The notes under the pieces: model-generated | What the model was told of the DNA's origin: nothing | Database searches by the model: none | Seen by the model: the letters and a program-made list of their open reading frames with translations, nothing else | Translations under genes and position numbers: made by a program | In this document: positions 43,494 to 54,636 of the stretch, one piece after another | How positions within the stretch are numbered: the stretch's first letter is position 1 | Layout: every line of letters begins with the position of its first letter | DNA from: Streptomyces hawaiiensis | GTDB lineage: Bacteria > Actinomycetota > Actinomycetes > Streptomycetales > Streptomycetaceae | DNA: 64,000 nt | Assembly (NCBI RefSeq): GCF_004803895.1 | Contig: NZ_CP021978.1 | Location: forward strand, 3,596,001-3,660,000 | Reading direction: 5' to 3'

Positions 43494-46022
43494 ATGTTCC
43501 GTACCGCCTTGCGCAACGTGCTCGCGCACAAGGCCCGGCTCCTGATGACCGTACTCGCCGTGATGCTCGGCGTGGCCTTCGTGTCGGGGACCCTGGTCTT
43601 CACCAACACCATCTCCGACGCCTACCAGAAGAGTTCGGCGAAGGGCTTCGACCAGGTAGACGTCGCCATGACGGCGGACTACGAGGATGCCGAGGGCGAC
43701 CAGGCCGGGAAACTCCACGAACTGACCCAGGCCGTGCTCGACAAGAGCGAGCGGGTGCCCGGGGCCGCGTCGGCCATCGGCGTCGTGCAGAACTTCACCG
43801 CCATCGCCGACAAGGACGGCAAGCTGATCGGCGAAGGCTTCCAGTCGCAGGGCGGCAACTACTGGGGCACCGAGGACCCCCGCTACCCGCTGGTCAGCGG
43901 GCACGCCCCCAAGGGCCGGGGCGAGATCCTCATCGACTCCGAGACGGCGAAGCGCGCCGGCTACAAGGTCGGCGACACCGTACGGATGTCCGTCGACGGG
44001 CCGGTCCTGACCCCGAAGATCACCGGCATCTTCACCACCGACGACGGCAACGTCGCGGCCGGCGGCAGCCTCACCCTGTTCGACACGGCGACCGCCCAGA
44101 AGCTGCTGGGCAAGCCGGGCGTGTACGACCAGATCGACGTCAAGGCCAAGCCGGGCGTCACGCAGGCCGCGCTGAAGGCGGAGCTGGACAGGGCGCTGCC
44201 CAAGGGCACCGTCTCGACGACCACCGGCAAGCAACTCGCCGACGACCAGGCGGACATGATCGCCCGTTCGATGAGCGGCATGCAGACGGCCCTGCTGGTC
44301 TTCGCCGGCATCGCCCTGTTCGTCGGCACGTTCATCATCGCCAACACCTTCACCATGCTGGTCGCCCAGCGCACCAAGGAGCTGGCGCTGATGCGCGCGG
44401 TCGGCGCCTCACGCCGGCAGGTGACGCGGTCGGTGCTCATCGAGGCGTTCGTGGTCGGCGCGGTCGCCGCCGTGACCGGGCTGGTCACGGGCATCGGCAT
44501 CGGGGCCGGACTGCGCTCCCTGATGGGCTCGTTCGGCGCGACCGTGCCCGACGGGCCGCTCGTCGTCACGCCCGGCACGATCGTCGCCGCGCTCGCGGTC
44601 GGCATCCTGGTGACCATGCTGGCGGCGTGGCTGCCGGGCCGCCGGGCCGCGAAGATCCCGCCGGTGGCGGCCATGAGCAGCGTGCACGCCAAGGCCACGA
44701 CCAAGTCGCTGGTGCTGCGCAACACGCTGGGCGCGCTGGTCTCGGCCGCGGGCATTGCGGTGGTCCTCGTGGCCACGACCATGGACGGCACGGACGGCCA
44801 GATGCCCATGGGCTTGGGCGCGGTACTGCTGATCATCGGCGTGTTCATCCTGACCCCGCTGCTGTCCCGCCCACTGATCGCCGCCGCCGCGCCGGTGCTG
44901 CGCGTCTTCGGCATCTCCGGCAAGCTGGCCCGGCAGAACTCGGTGCGCAACCCGCGCCGTACGGCCGCCACCGCCTCCGCGCTGATGATCGGCCTGACCC
45001 TGATCACCGGCATGACGGTGACGGCGGGCAGCCTCCAGCAGGCCATCGTGAAAATGGCGTCGGCGTCGATCAAGGCCGACTACGTGGTGTCCATGGCGAA
45101 CGGCAATCCGCTGTCGCCGGACGTGGAGAAGCAGCTGAAGCAGGCCGGTGACGTCACCGCCACCAGCCCGATGCTCAACGCCGAGTCCCGCATCGACGGC
45201 CGGAGCGAGTACCTGACCGGCGTCAACGGCGCCGCGATCGGCGACCTGGCCGGCCCGAAGGTCGACGAAGGCTCCTTCAAGGTCGGCGGCAGCGACGTCG
45301 TCGTGGACAGCGAGACGGCCAAGTCCTACGGCTGGAAGGCCGGTTCCGCCTTCACCGTCTCCTTCGAGGACGGCAAGAAGCAAAAGCTCACGGTCGCCGG
45401 CACCTACGAGAGCAACGACTTCCTGCGCGGCATCCTTCTCGACGAGAAGACCCTCGCCCCGCACGAGTCGGACCCGTACAACATGAAGGTCATGGTGAAG
45501 ACCGCGGACGGCACGTCCGGCGCGGTGCAGGACAAGCTGGAGAAGGCCCTCGGCACCAACCCGGGCATCAAGGTCCAGTCCAAGGCGGACATCTCCAACG
45601 AGATCGCGCAGATGGTCACGCTGATGCTGAACATGCTCTACGGCCTGCTCGCCATGGCGGTGATCGTGGCAGTTCTCGGCGTCATCAACACCCTGGCCAT
45701 GTCGGTCTTCGAACGCTCCCAGGAGATCGGCATGCTCCGGGCGATCGGCCTGGAACGCAAGGGCATCAAGAGGATGGTCCGCCTGGAGTCCCTGGTGATC
45801 TCCCTGTTCGGCGGGGTGCTGGGCATCGGCCTGGGCGTGTTCTTCGGCTGGGCGGCCGGTGAGCTGCTGGCCTCGAAGATGGCGACGTACGAACTGGTCC
45901 TGCCGTGGGCGCGGATGGGCGTCTTCCTGCTGCTGGCCGCGACGGTGGGCATCCTCGCGGCGCTGTGGCCGGCCCGGCGTGCGGCACGGCTGAACATGCT
46001 GGATGCCATCAAGGCGGAGTGA
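43494..46022 (+). CDS. FtsX-like ABC transporter permease
   Basis: An 842-residue permease with two FtsX units. The first transmembrane helix (LLMTVLAVMLGVAFVSGTLV) leads to a large extracytoplasmic domain of about 220 residues. A block of three helices follows (first FtsX domain, about 260-380, with LALMRAVGASRRQV). A second helix at LITGMTVTAGSL, a second periplasmic domain, and the C-terminal FtsX block (ERSQEIGMLRAIGLERKGIK) complete it. It partners the ATPase just upstream. The substrate is unknown. A terminator follows the stop. Confidence 0.94.
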   Translation: MFRTALRNVLAHKARLLMTVLAVMLGVAFVSGTLVFTNTISDAYQKSSAKGFDQVDVAMTADYEDAEGDQAGKLHELTQAVLDKSERVPGAASAIGVVQNFTAIADKDGKLIGEGFQSQGGNYWGTEDPRYPLVSGHAPKGRGEILIDSETAKRAGYKVGDTVRMSVDGPVLTPKITGIFTTDDGNVAAGGSLTLFDTATAQKLLGKPGVYDQIDVKAKPGVTQAALKAELDRALPKGTVSTTTGKQLADDQADMIARSMSGMQTALLVFAGIALFVGTFIIANTFTMLVAQRTKELALMRAVGASRRQVTRSVLIEAFVVGAVAAVTGLVTGIGIGAGLRSLMGSFGATVPDGPLVVTPGTIVAALAVGILVTMLAAWLPGRRAAKIPPVAAMSSVHAKATTKSLVLRNTLGALVSAAGIAVVLVATTMDGTDGQMPMGLGAVLLIIGVFILTPLLSRPLIAAAAPVLRVFGISGKLARQNSVRNPRRTAATASALMIGLTLITGMTVTAGSLQQAIVKMASASIKADYVVSMANGNPLSPDVEKQLKQAGDVTATSPMLNAESRIDGRSEYLTGVNGAAIGDLAGPKVDEGSFKVGGSDVVVDSETAKSYGWKAGSAFTVSFEDGKKQKLTVAGTYESNDFLRGILLDEKTLAPHESDPYNMKVMVKTADGTSGAVQDKLEKALGTNPGIKVQSKADISNEIAQMVTLMLNMLYGLLAMAVIVAVLGVINTLAMSVFERSQEIGMLRAIGLERKGIKRMVRLESLVISLFGGVLGIGLGVFFGWAAGELLASKMATYELVLPWARMGVFLLLAATVGILAALWPARRAARLNMLDAIKAE

Positions 46023-46029
46023 CGGATGC

Positions 46030-46069
46030 GCGAAGGGCCCCTTTCCCCGGCGGGAGAGGGGCCCTTCGC
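46030..46069. terminator. bidirectional hairpin terminator
   Basis: GCGAAGGGCCCCT and AGGGGCCCTTCGC form a 13-bp perfect stem with a 14-nt loop between convergent genes. Confidence 0.8.
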
Positions 46070-46074
46070 CGTTC

Positions 46075-47367
46075 TCAGTTCCAGGTGCGGGCGCGCAGCG
46101 GCATGTCCGACGTCCCGGACTCGGGGGTACGGACGGCCAGGACCTGGTTGACGCCGATGCGGTTGCGTTCGAAGGCCAGCGCGGACGCCGCCATGTACAG
46201 GCGCCAGACGCGGGCGCGGCCGGGGCCGGCCAGCTGGACGGCACGCTCCCACTCGGCCTCCAGGCGGGCGACCCACCGGCGCAGGGTGAGGGCGTAGTGC
46301 TCGCGGATCGCCTCGACGTCGCGCACCTCGAAGCCGGCGCGCTCCAACTGGGCGACGGTGATGCCGATCGGCTGGAGCTCGCCGTCGGGGAAGACGTAGG
46401 AGTCGATGAACGCGTCGACGCTGTACGTCGTCTCGTCCCGCTGCGGGCGGCGGGCGATCTGGTGGTTCAGGAGCCGCCCGCCGGGCTTGAGCAGGCCGTA
46501 CAGGTCGGCGGCGTACTCCAGATACTGCTCGGCGCCGACGTGTTCGGCCATGCCGATGGAGGAGACCGCGTCGTAGGGCCCGTCGCGGACGTCGCGGTAG
46601 TCCTGGACGCGGATCTCGACCTTGTCGGTGAGGCCCTCGTCGGCGACGCGCTTGCGGGCGTAGGCGGCCTGTTCCTGGGAGAGCGTGACGCCGACGACGC
46701 TCACGCCGTGCTCGCGGGCGGCGTGGATGGCCATGGAGCCCCAGCCGCAGCCGACGTCGAGCAGCCGCCGCCCGGGTGTCAGGCCGAGCTTGCGGCAGAC
46801 GAGTTCGAGCTTGTCCCGCTGGGCCTGTTCGAGGGTGCTGTCCGGGGTGGGCCAGTAGGCGCAGGAGTACACCATGGACGGGCCGAGGACGATCTCGTAG
46901 AAGTCGTTGCCGACGTCGTAGTGGTGGCTGATGGCGCGTCGGTCGGTGCGCTTGGTGTGCAGGTGGCGGCGGGGGCTGCGGGTCTCCTCGCGGGGCGGGG
47001 CGGGCGGCAGCGGGACTCCGGCGAGTGCGATCAGGCCTCGGACGGCGGCGCGGGCCTCGGGGTCGCGCAGGGTCTGGGCGAGGGTGCGGGCGTCGTCGTC
47101 GCGCTCCCAGACGAGACCGGCCAGCAGATCGAGGGTCGCGTAGAGGTCACCCTCGATGTCGAGGTCCCCCGCCACCCAGGCGCGGGCCAGGCCCAGTTCG
47201 CCCGGCTTCCACAGCAGGCGGCGCAGCGCCCGGCGGTTGCGTACGACGAGGGTCGGCGCGCCCGGGGGGCCCGCCTGCGAACCGTCCCAGGCGCGGATGC
47301 GCACCGGGAGCGGTGCTCCCAGCAACTGTGTGAAGAGGACCTGCAGCCGCGGCGCGGCGTCTGCCAT
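46075..47367 (-). CDS. cyclopropane-fatty-acyl-phospholipid synthase family methyltransferase
   Basis: A 430-residue SAM-dependent enzyme that methylenates or methylates unsaturated fatty acyl chains of membrane phospholipids. The N-terminal 150 residues form the lipid-binding region. The catalytic part has HHYDVGNDFYEIVLG, VYSCAYWPTP, SAM motif RLLDVGCGWGSMAIH and SIGMAEHVG, with the late YVFPDGELQPI segment. I chose the ATG with GGAGG eight bases upstream. It is downstream of ndh on the same strand but separated by a terminator, so it is probably transcribed on its own. Confidence 0.92.
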   Translation of the reverse strand: MADAAPRLQVLFTQLLGAPLPVRIRAWDGSQAGPPGAPTLVVRNRRALRRLLWKPGELGLARAWVAGDLDIEGDLYATLDLLAGLVWERDDDARTLAQTLRDPEARAAVRGLIALAGVPLPPAPPREETRSPRRHLHTKRTDRRAISHHYDVGNDFYEIVLGPSMVYSCAYWPTPDSTLEQAQRDKLELVCRKLGLTPGRRLLDVGCGWGSMAIHAAREHGVSVVGVTLSQEQAAYARKRVADEGLTDKVEIRVQDYRDVRDGPYDAVSSIGMAEHVGAEQYLEYAADLYGLLKPGGRLLNHQIARRPQRDETTYSVDAFIDSYVFPDGELQPIGITVAQLERAGFEVRDVEAIREHYALTLRRWVARLEAEWERAVQLAGPGRARVWRLYMAASALAFERNRIGVNQVLAVRTPESGTSDMPLRARTWN

Positions 47368-47508
47368 GGTGTACACCTCCGTGACGGGGAATCCCGGAAT
47401 GTCCGACACCACGTAAACACCTGCGGGGCTTCGGCGCAGTCCCCGGCACGCGTCATGTCTGGGCAAAGCCCCCTCTTCACCCGCCCGAACACGGCTCCCT
47501 GACACGCC

Positions 47509-47546
47509 GAAGGGCCTCCCGCACCACGGATGGCGGGAGGCCCTTC
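47509..47546 (-). terminator. terminator after ndh
   Basis: A 14-bp perfect stem (GAAGGGCCTCCCGC and its complement) with a 10-nt loop, 24 bp downstream of the ndh stop. Confidence 0.85.
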
Positions 47547-47570
47547 GTCAGGCGGACGACCGACCGGAGG

Positions 47571-48959
47571 TCAGGAGGCCTTGGCCTTCTCCTCGGTCTT
47601 CTCCTTCGGCGCGGCGGCGACCGGGGCCGGCTTGGCCGCCTCGTAGAACTCCTCGCGCGGCGTCTCGATGGCGCCGAGCGAGACGACCTCACGCTTGAGG
47701 AACATGCCGAGGGTCCAGTCGGCGAAGACGCGGATCTTGCGGTTCCAGGTCGGCATCGCCATGCCGTGGTAGCCACGGTGCATGTACCAGGCGAGACGGC
47801 CCTTGAGCTTGATCTTCATCTTGCCCATGACGATCATCGCGACGCCCTTGTGGAGGCCGAGACCGGCCACCGCGCCCTTGTTGGCGTGGGCGTAGTCCTT
47901 CTGCGGGAAGCCCCGCATGCCGGACACCACGTTGTCGCCGAGGACCCGGGCCTGGCGCAGCGCGTGCTGGGCGTTCGGCGGGCACCAGGCGTTCTCGTTG
48001 CCCGCCTTGCGGCCGACGAGGTCCGGGACCTGGGCGTTGTCGCCGGCGGCCCAGATGTAGTCGGTGCCCTTGACCTGGAGGGTCGGCTCGCAGTCGACGT
48101 GACCGCGGGGGCCGAGGGGCAGGCCGTAGCGGGCGAGGGCCGGGTTGGGCTTGACGCCGGCGGTCCAGACGATGGTGCTGGAGTCGACCTCGAGGCCGTT
48201 CTTCAGCACCACGTGGCCGTCGACGCAGGAGTCCATGGAGGTGGACAGGTAGACCTCGACGCCGCGGCCCTCGAGGTGCTCCTTGCCGTACGTGCCGAGC
48301 TTGGGGCCGACCTCGGGGAGGATCTTGTCGGCGGCGTCGACCAGGATGAAGCGCATGTCCTCACGGGACACGTTCTTGTAGTACTGCGAGGCGTCCCGGG
48401 CCATGTCCTCGACCTCGCCGATGGTCTCCGCACCGGCGAAACCGCCGCCCACGAAGACGAAGGTGAGCGCCTTGCGGCGGATCTCCTCGTCGGTGGTGGA
48501 GTCGGCCTTGTCGAGCTGCTCGAGGACGTGGTTGCGCAGGCCGATGGCCTCCTCGACGCCCTTCATGCCGATGCCCTGCTCGGCGAGGCCGGGGATCGGG
48601 AAGGTGCGGGAGACCGCGCCGAGCGCGATCACCAGGTAGTCGAAGGGCAGCTCGTAGGCCTCGCCGACCAGCGGGGAGACCGTGGCGACCTTGCGGTCCT
48701 GGTCGATGGTGGTGACCCGGCCGGTGAGGACCTCCGCCTTGGGCAGCACGCGTCGCAGCGGGACGACGACGTGGCGCGGGGAGATGTTGCCGGCGGCGGC
48801 TTCGGGGAGGAAGGGCTGGTAGGTCATGTACGACCGGGGGTCGACGACCGTGACGGTCGCCTCGCCGTAGCGCATCTTCTTCTGAATGCGCCGAGCTGCG
48901 TACAGGCCTACGTACCCACCGCCTACTACGAGGATCCTGGGACGCTCCGTGGTGCTCAT
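47571..48959 (-). CDS. ndh: type II NADH dehydrogenase (NDH-2)
   Basis: A 462-residue single-subunit NADH:menaquinone oxidoreductase at the inner face of the membrane. It feeds electrons to the respiratory chain without proton pumping. FAD-binding VVGGGYVGLYAARRIQ at the N-terminus and NADH-binding VFVGGGFAGAETIGEVED (about 175) are the two Rossmann motifs. TYQPFLPEAAAG, WTAGVKPNP, and WAAGDNAQVPD with the quinone-site region complete the NDH-2 pattern. The C-terminal tail is Lys/Glu/Ala-rich. A Rex-like operator lies 320 bp upstream, consistent with known redox control of ndh in Streptomyces. Confidence 0.94.
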   Translation of the reverse strand: MSTTERPRILVVGGGYVGLYAARRIQKKMRYGEATVTVVDPRSYMTYQPFLPEAAAGNISPRHVVVPLRRVLPKAEVLTGRVTTIDQDRKVATVSPLVGEAYELPFDYLVIALGAVSRTFPIPGLAEQGIGMKGVEEAIGLRNHVLEQLDKADSTTDEEIRRKALTFVFVGGGFAGAETIGEVEDMARDASQYYKNVSREDMRFILVDAADKILPEVGPKLGTYGKEHLEGRGVEVYLSTSMDSCVDGHVVLKNGLEVDSSTIVWTAGVKPNPALARYGLPLGPRGHVDCEPTLQVKGTDYIWAAGDNAQVPDLVGRKAGNENAWCPPNAQHALRQARVLGDNVVSGMRGFPQKDYAHANKGAVAGLGLHKGVAMIVMGKMKIKLKGRLAWYMHRGYHGMAMPTWNRKIRVFADWTLGMFLKREVVSLGAIETPREEFYEAAKPAPVAAAPKEKTEEKAKAS

Positions 48960-49399
48960 GCCATCGAGTATCCACCCGTCTCAGGGGGGTGGCTCGTGCG
49001 CCCCTTCACAAGCTCGGGCGGGGTGTGTGTTATCCTCCGCGACTCGCGTGATCCACGTCATGGTGACAACCGGGCTTCTTTGTGCACCCCGGAGCGTTGT
49101 CAATGCCGCGTGAGCTGCCTCTCTGTGCCTGAGGAGCCTCCGTGAGGCACCCCCGGGGCGTCGCTCCGAGCGCTTTCACGGACACCCCCATACCACGCTT
49201 CTGAACATGTTCAAAGGCCAGTTCAGCCCCCGGACGGGTCAACGGGACCTCTCCCGTCGCCCGGGAGGGCCGAATTCCTTGTGAAGAACTTCACGAACTT
49301 TTCCGACGGGCTGTCGCCCGGGGGTTCGTCCGAGCCCCCAGGACGCGCTCATTCGTGATCCATGCCTGCTCAGAAGCGGGCTACGCGACCGGCCACGCG
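48960..49399. other. long upstream region of ndh
   Basis: A 440-bp stretch before the toxin-antitoxin remnant with no convincing gene. On the minus strand a TTGACA occurs at 49098-49103 (weak AAAGAA -10 seventeen bases on), a TTGTGAA half-site faces ndh near 49006, and the full Rex-like palindrome lies at 49279. A TGCCTGAGG...CCTC...AGGCA hairpin near 49127-49150 could belong to a leader RNA. Confidence 0.5.
49279..49296. promoter_or_regulatory. Rex-like operator (ROP)
   Basis: TTGTGAA-GAAC-TTCACGA matches the Streptomyces Rex operator pattern TGTGAA-N4-TTCACA with a single arm mismatch. Rex represses respiratory genes at low NADH/NAD+. The nearest plausible target is ndh, about 320 bp away. 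Confidence 0.6.
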
Positions 49400-49632
49400 A
49401 TGCCGTCGAGGATTTCCCATGAACGCGCCTCCCGCACGCTGCGATGTCCACTCGCAACGGCGCCCCAGTAGCCGCGGTCGTGCCGATCACCGACTTCGAA
49501 GCGCTGGAGGAGGCGGCCGACGTGATGCTGGCCCGGGAGGCGGAAGCAGTCCTGGCCGACGGCGGGCCCACCGTTTCCATGGCCGACCTGCTGGCGGACC
49601 TGTTCAGCGAGCGCGATGAAGGCGCCGCGTGA
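49400..49632 (+). pseudogene. Phd/YefM-type antitoxin, frameshifted and internally deleted
   Basis: Remains of a type II antitoxin. From the ATG at 49400 one frame gives MPSRISHERASRTLR, resembling a Phd/YefM N-terminal DNA-binding start, and then continues nonsensically. Another frame, from about 49444, gives STRNGAPVAAVVPITDFEAL, the family's conserved middle, and an acidic helical C-terminus ending SERDEGAA. About 10-15 codons between these parts are missing, so the gene has a deletion with frameshift. A 62-residue product from the ATG at 49444 could still carry the toxin-binding tail but lacks the DNA-binding part and a ribosome site. Confidence 0.55.
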
Positions 49633-49898
49633 AGTACGCCTTCCGGTTCACTACTGCTGCACAGCGGCAGCTTCGGGCCATCAGCCGGCACGATGCCATG
49701 CGCATCCTGACCGCGTTGACCGCGCTCGGCGACGATCCGTACCGCGAGGACGCCGATGTCAAGAAGCTCACCGGCCCGTCCGGGCTCTACCGGCTCGGGG
49801 TCGGCAGCTACAGGGTCGCCTACCAGATCAGCGATGGTGAGCTCGTCATCCTCGTCGTCAAGGTAGGCGACCGGCGGGACGTGTACCGCAACCTGTAG
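49629..49898 (+). CDS. RelE/ParE family toxin
   Basis: An 89-residue RelE-superfamily toxin, by family an endoribonuclease cutting mRNA on the ribosome. MKYAFRFTTAAQRQLRAI at the N-terminus, the DVKKLTGPSGLYRLGVGSYR core and the C-terminal VVKVGDRRDVYRNL with Arg and Tyr are typical. Its GTG overlaps the antitoxin stop (GTGA), so translation depends on the upstream frame. The toxin reading frame looks intact while the antitoxin is damaged, so it may be poorly expressed or silent. Confidence 0.88.
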   Translation: MKYAFRFTTAAQRQLRAISRHDAMRILTALTALGDDPYREDADVKKLTGPSGLYRLGVGSYRVAYQISDGELVILVVKVGDRRDVYRNL

Positions 49899-49902
49899 GC
49901 GG

Positions 49903-50844
49903 TCAGGCCAAAGACCAGCCAATACCGTCGAGGATGTCGTGCTCGCTCACGACGACCTCCCGCGCGCCGATCCGCTCCATGATCGACAGGAGCACGAGGG
50001 CGCCCGCCCCGATCACGTCGACCCGGCCCGGGTGCATCGAGGGCACGGCCGCGCGCTCGGCGTGGGTGGAGCGCAGCAGCCACTCGGTGATCTCGCGGAC
50101 CCGTTCGTAGGAGACACGGGAGTGGTGGATGGCCTCGGAGTCGTACTCGGGCAGTTCCTGGGCGATCGCCGACACGGTCGTCACGGAGCCGGCCAGGCCG
50201 ACCAGCGTGCGCGCCTCGCGCAGCGGAACCGTCTGCTCGGCGAGGTCGAGCGCGGCCTCGATGTCGGCCCGCATCGCCGCGATCCGCTCCGCGGACGGCG
50301 GGTCGCTCACCACCCCGTCCCGGACCAGATGCCGCTCGGTCATGCGGACACAGCCGATGTCCACCGAGCGGGCCGCCCGGACCCGGTCGTCACCCACGAC
50401 GAACTCGGTCGAGCCGCCGCCGATGTCCACCACGAGGTAGGGCTTCGCAAGGTGGTCGCGCCCGGCGAGCTCCTTGGTGGCGCCGGTGAAGGAGAACGCG
50501 GCCTCCTGGTCCCCGGAGATCACCTCGGGCTCGACGCCCAGGATGTCCAGCACACCGCGCACGAACTCGTCCCGGTTCTCGGCGTCCCGGGAGGCGGACG
50601 TCGCCACGAACCGCAGCCGCTCCGCCCCGTGCTCCTTGATGATCCCGGCGTACTCGCGGCACGCCGCGAAGGTCCGCTGCAGCGCCTCGGGGGCGAGCCG
50701 GCCGGTGCGGTCGACACCCTGCCCGAGCCGCACGATCGTCATCCGGCGATCCAGGTCGACCAGCTCACCGGTCGCCGGGTCCGCGTCGGCGACCAGCAGC
50801 CTGATGGAGTTCGTACCGCAGTCCACGGCGGCGACACGGGTCAC
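49903..50844 (-). CDS. ppx: exopolyphosphatase / pppGpp phosphatase (Ppx/GppA family)
   Basis: A 313-residue sugar-kinase-fold phosphatase acting on polyphosphate and/or pppGpp. ATP-like phosphate loops are VAAVDCGTNSIRLLVAD at the N-terminus and LVVDIGGGSTEFVVGD; the catalytic Glu region is FVATSASRDAENRDEF. It is the short actinobacterial form without the C-terminal HD domain of E. coli Ppx. The GTG overlaps the DUF501 stop (GTGA), so it is translationally coupled. It ends four bases from the convergent toxin gene. Confidence 0.93.
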   Translation of the reverse strand: MTRVAAVDCGTNSIRLLVADADPATGELVDLDRRMTIVRLGQGVDRTGRLAPEALQRTFAACREYAGIIKEHGAERLRFVATSASRDAENRDEFVRGVLDILGVEPEVISGDQEAAFSFTGATKELAGRDHLAKPYLVVDIGGGSTEFVVGDDRVRAARSVDIGCVRMTERHLVRDGVVSDPPSAERIAAMRADIEAALDLAEQTVPLREARTLVGLAGSVTTVSAIAQELPEYDSEAIHHSRVSYERVREITEWLLRSTHAERAAVPSMHPGRVDVIGAGALVLLSIMERIGAREVVVSEHDILDGIGWSLA

Positions 50845-51371
50845 TGGGCATCCTCCTCGGCGGTCGTCACGCAGGCGCCCTTGCGCCACCACTCCGGCAG
50901 CATGGCCAGAGCCTCGTCACCGAGCGGGTTCACGCCCGGCCCCGCGGCCAGCGAGTGAGCCACGAGGACGTGCAGGCACTTCACCCGGTCCGGCATGCCG
51001 CCCGCGCTGGGGAAGTTCTTCAGCTCCTCGATCTCGTCGCGCCGCCGGATGTAGTCCTCGTGCGCGGCCCGGTACGCCGCCGCCAGCTCCGGGTCCGAGT
51101 CCAGCCGCTCGGTCATCTCCTTCATCACGCCGTTGGCCTCCAGCGTCCCGATCGCCGAGTTCGCCTTCGGGCACGTCAGGTAGTACAGCGTCGGGAAGGG
51201 CGTGCCGTCCGGCAGCCGCGGCGCCGTCTCGACGACGTCCGGCTGTCCGCACGGGCAGCGGTGCGCGATCGCGCGCAGACCTCGCGGAGGCCGACCGAGC
51301 TGCTGCTTGAAGGCCTCGACGTCGGCGTCGGTGGGCTCGGTGCGCGGGGTAGTCGGAGGGGGCGTTTCCAT
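50841..51371 (-). CDS. DUF501 domain protein
   Basis: A 176-residue DUF501 protein, nearly always encoded between divIC and ppx in actinobacteria. Conserved parts are GRPPRGLRAIAHRCPCGQPDVV, PTLYYLTCPKANSAI (a Cys pair and single Cys that may bind metal) and GGMPDRVKCLHVLVAHSLA. Function is unknown; association with division and stringent-response genes is the main clue. It overlaps ppx by four bases. Confidence 0.93.
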   Translation of the reverse strand: METPPPTTPRTEPTDADVEAFKQQLGRPPRGLRAIAHRCPCGQPDVVETAPRLPDGTPFPTLYYLTCPKANSAIGTLEANGVMKEMTERLDSDPELAAAYRAAHEDYIRRRDEIEELKNFPSAGGMPDRVKCLHVLVAHSLAAGPGVNPLGDEALAMLPEWWRKGACVTTAEEDAQ

Positions 51372-51419
51372 GACTGTTTCAGGCTGTCTTTCTCTGGGTT
51401 CAGGTCACTGGGGCTCGGG

Positions 51420-51896
51420 TCACTGGCCGGAGGCGTCGGCCTTGTCGACCCCGTCCCAGACGTTCGAGTACCAGGGGCGGTCGGCCGCCCCCAGGTCGGT
51501 GCGCGACTGCTTCGACGCGTGCGGGTCGACGACGATGAAGCCCGTCTCCCCCGGCATGACGTAGTGCAACCGCTGCCGGATCTGCTGCTCGGCGTACGCG
51601 TCGTCCTGCCAGCGCGCCTTCAGGTCGCGCAGCCGTTCGACGCGCTCGCGGGCCTGCCGCTGTTCGCGCTGGAGGTCGTCGATCTCGGCGCGCTGCGAGA
51701 CGTACTCCCGCATCGGGTAGGCCAGGGCCACGATCAGCGAGCACATCACCAGGGCGAGCAGCGCGGCCCGGCCGGTCAGCCGCGAGCGGCGGGCCTGGCG
51801 CTTGGTCTGGGAGCGGTAGACCCGGGCCGCGGTCTGCTCGCCGAGCAACCGGATCCTGGTCGCGGTGGAGAACCGGTCCCGGTCCTTCACGGCCAT
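51420..51896 (-). CDS. divIC: septum formation initiator (DivIC/FtsB)
   Basis: A 158-residue bitopic division protein. The short basic N-terminal cytosolic part leads to one transmembrane helix (AALLALVMCSLIVALAYPM, about 45-63). A coiled coil follows (QRAEIDDLQREQRQARERVE) with a C-terminal WQDDAYAEQQIRQRLHYVMPGE block typical of actinobacterial DivIC. In Streptomyces it supports sporulation septation with FtsL. It lies between eno and DUF501, the standard actinobacterial order. Confidence 0.93.
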   Translation of the reverse strand: MAVKDRDRFSTATRIRLLGEQTAARVYRSQTKRQARRSRLTGRAALLALVMCSLIVALAYPMREYVSQRAEIDDLQREQRQARERVERLRDLKARWQDDAYAEQQIRQRLHYVMPGETGFIVVDPHASKQSRTDLGAADRPWYSNVWDGVDKADASGQ

Positions 51897-51998
51897 CTGT
51901 CCGCCTCCCGCTCCACCGTCCTACGCGCGTACGTCCCCGGACACGGTACGGGACCGAGTACGGGGACGTACGTACGACGCTGCGTCTTGTGGCCGGGG

Positions 51999-54405
<2,407 letters not shown>

Positions 54406-54636
54406 CGACGACTGTTCCCGTACGGCCGCTGGCAGGATTCGGCGTTGCGGCAGCCGGGGCTCGTGGTGACGAGCGGTCACGACCGTAGACACGCGGTCCG
54501 CGGAATTTCAAAGACGATCAAGGCTTCTGAGATCTATCTCTCACCGGCCTTATACGGGACATTCGGCGCGAAACATGACGTGAACTCACCCGGTTTCGGG
54601 ACGACTTCGACTGCCGTTTCCGCACTGCCCGAACGG

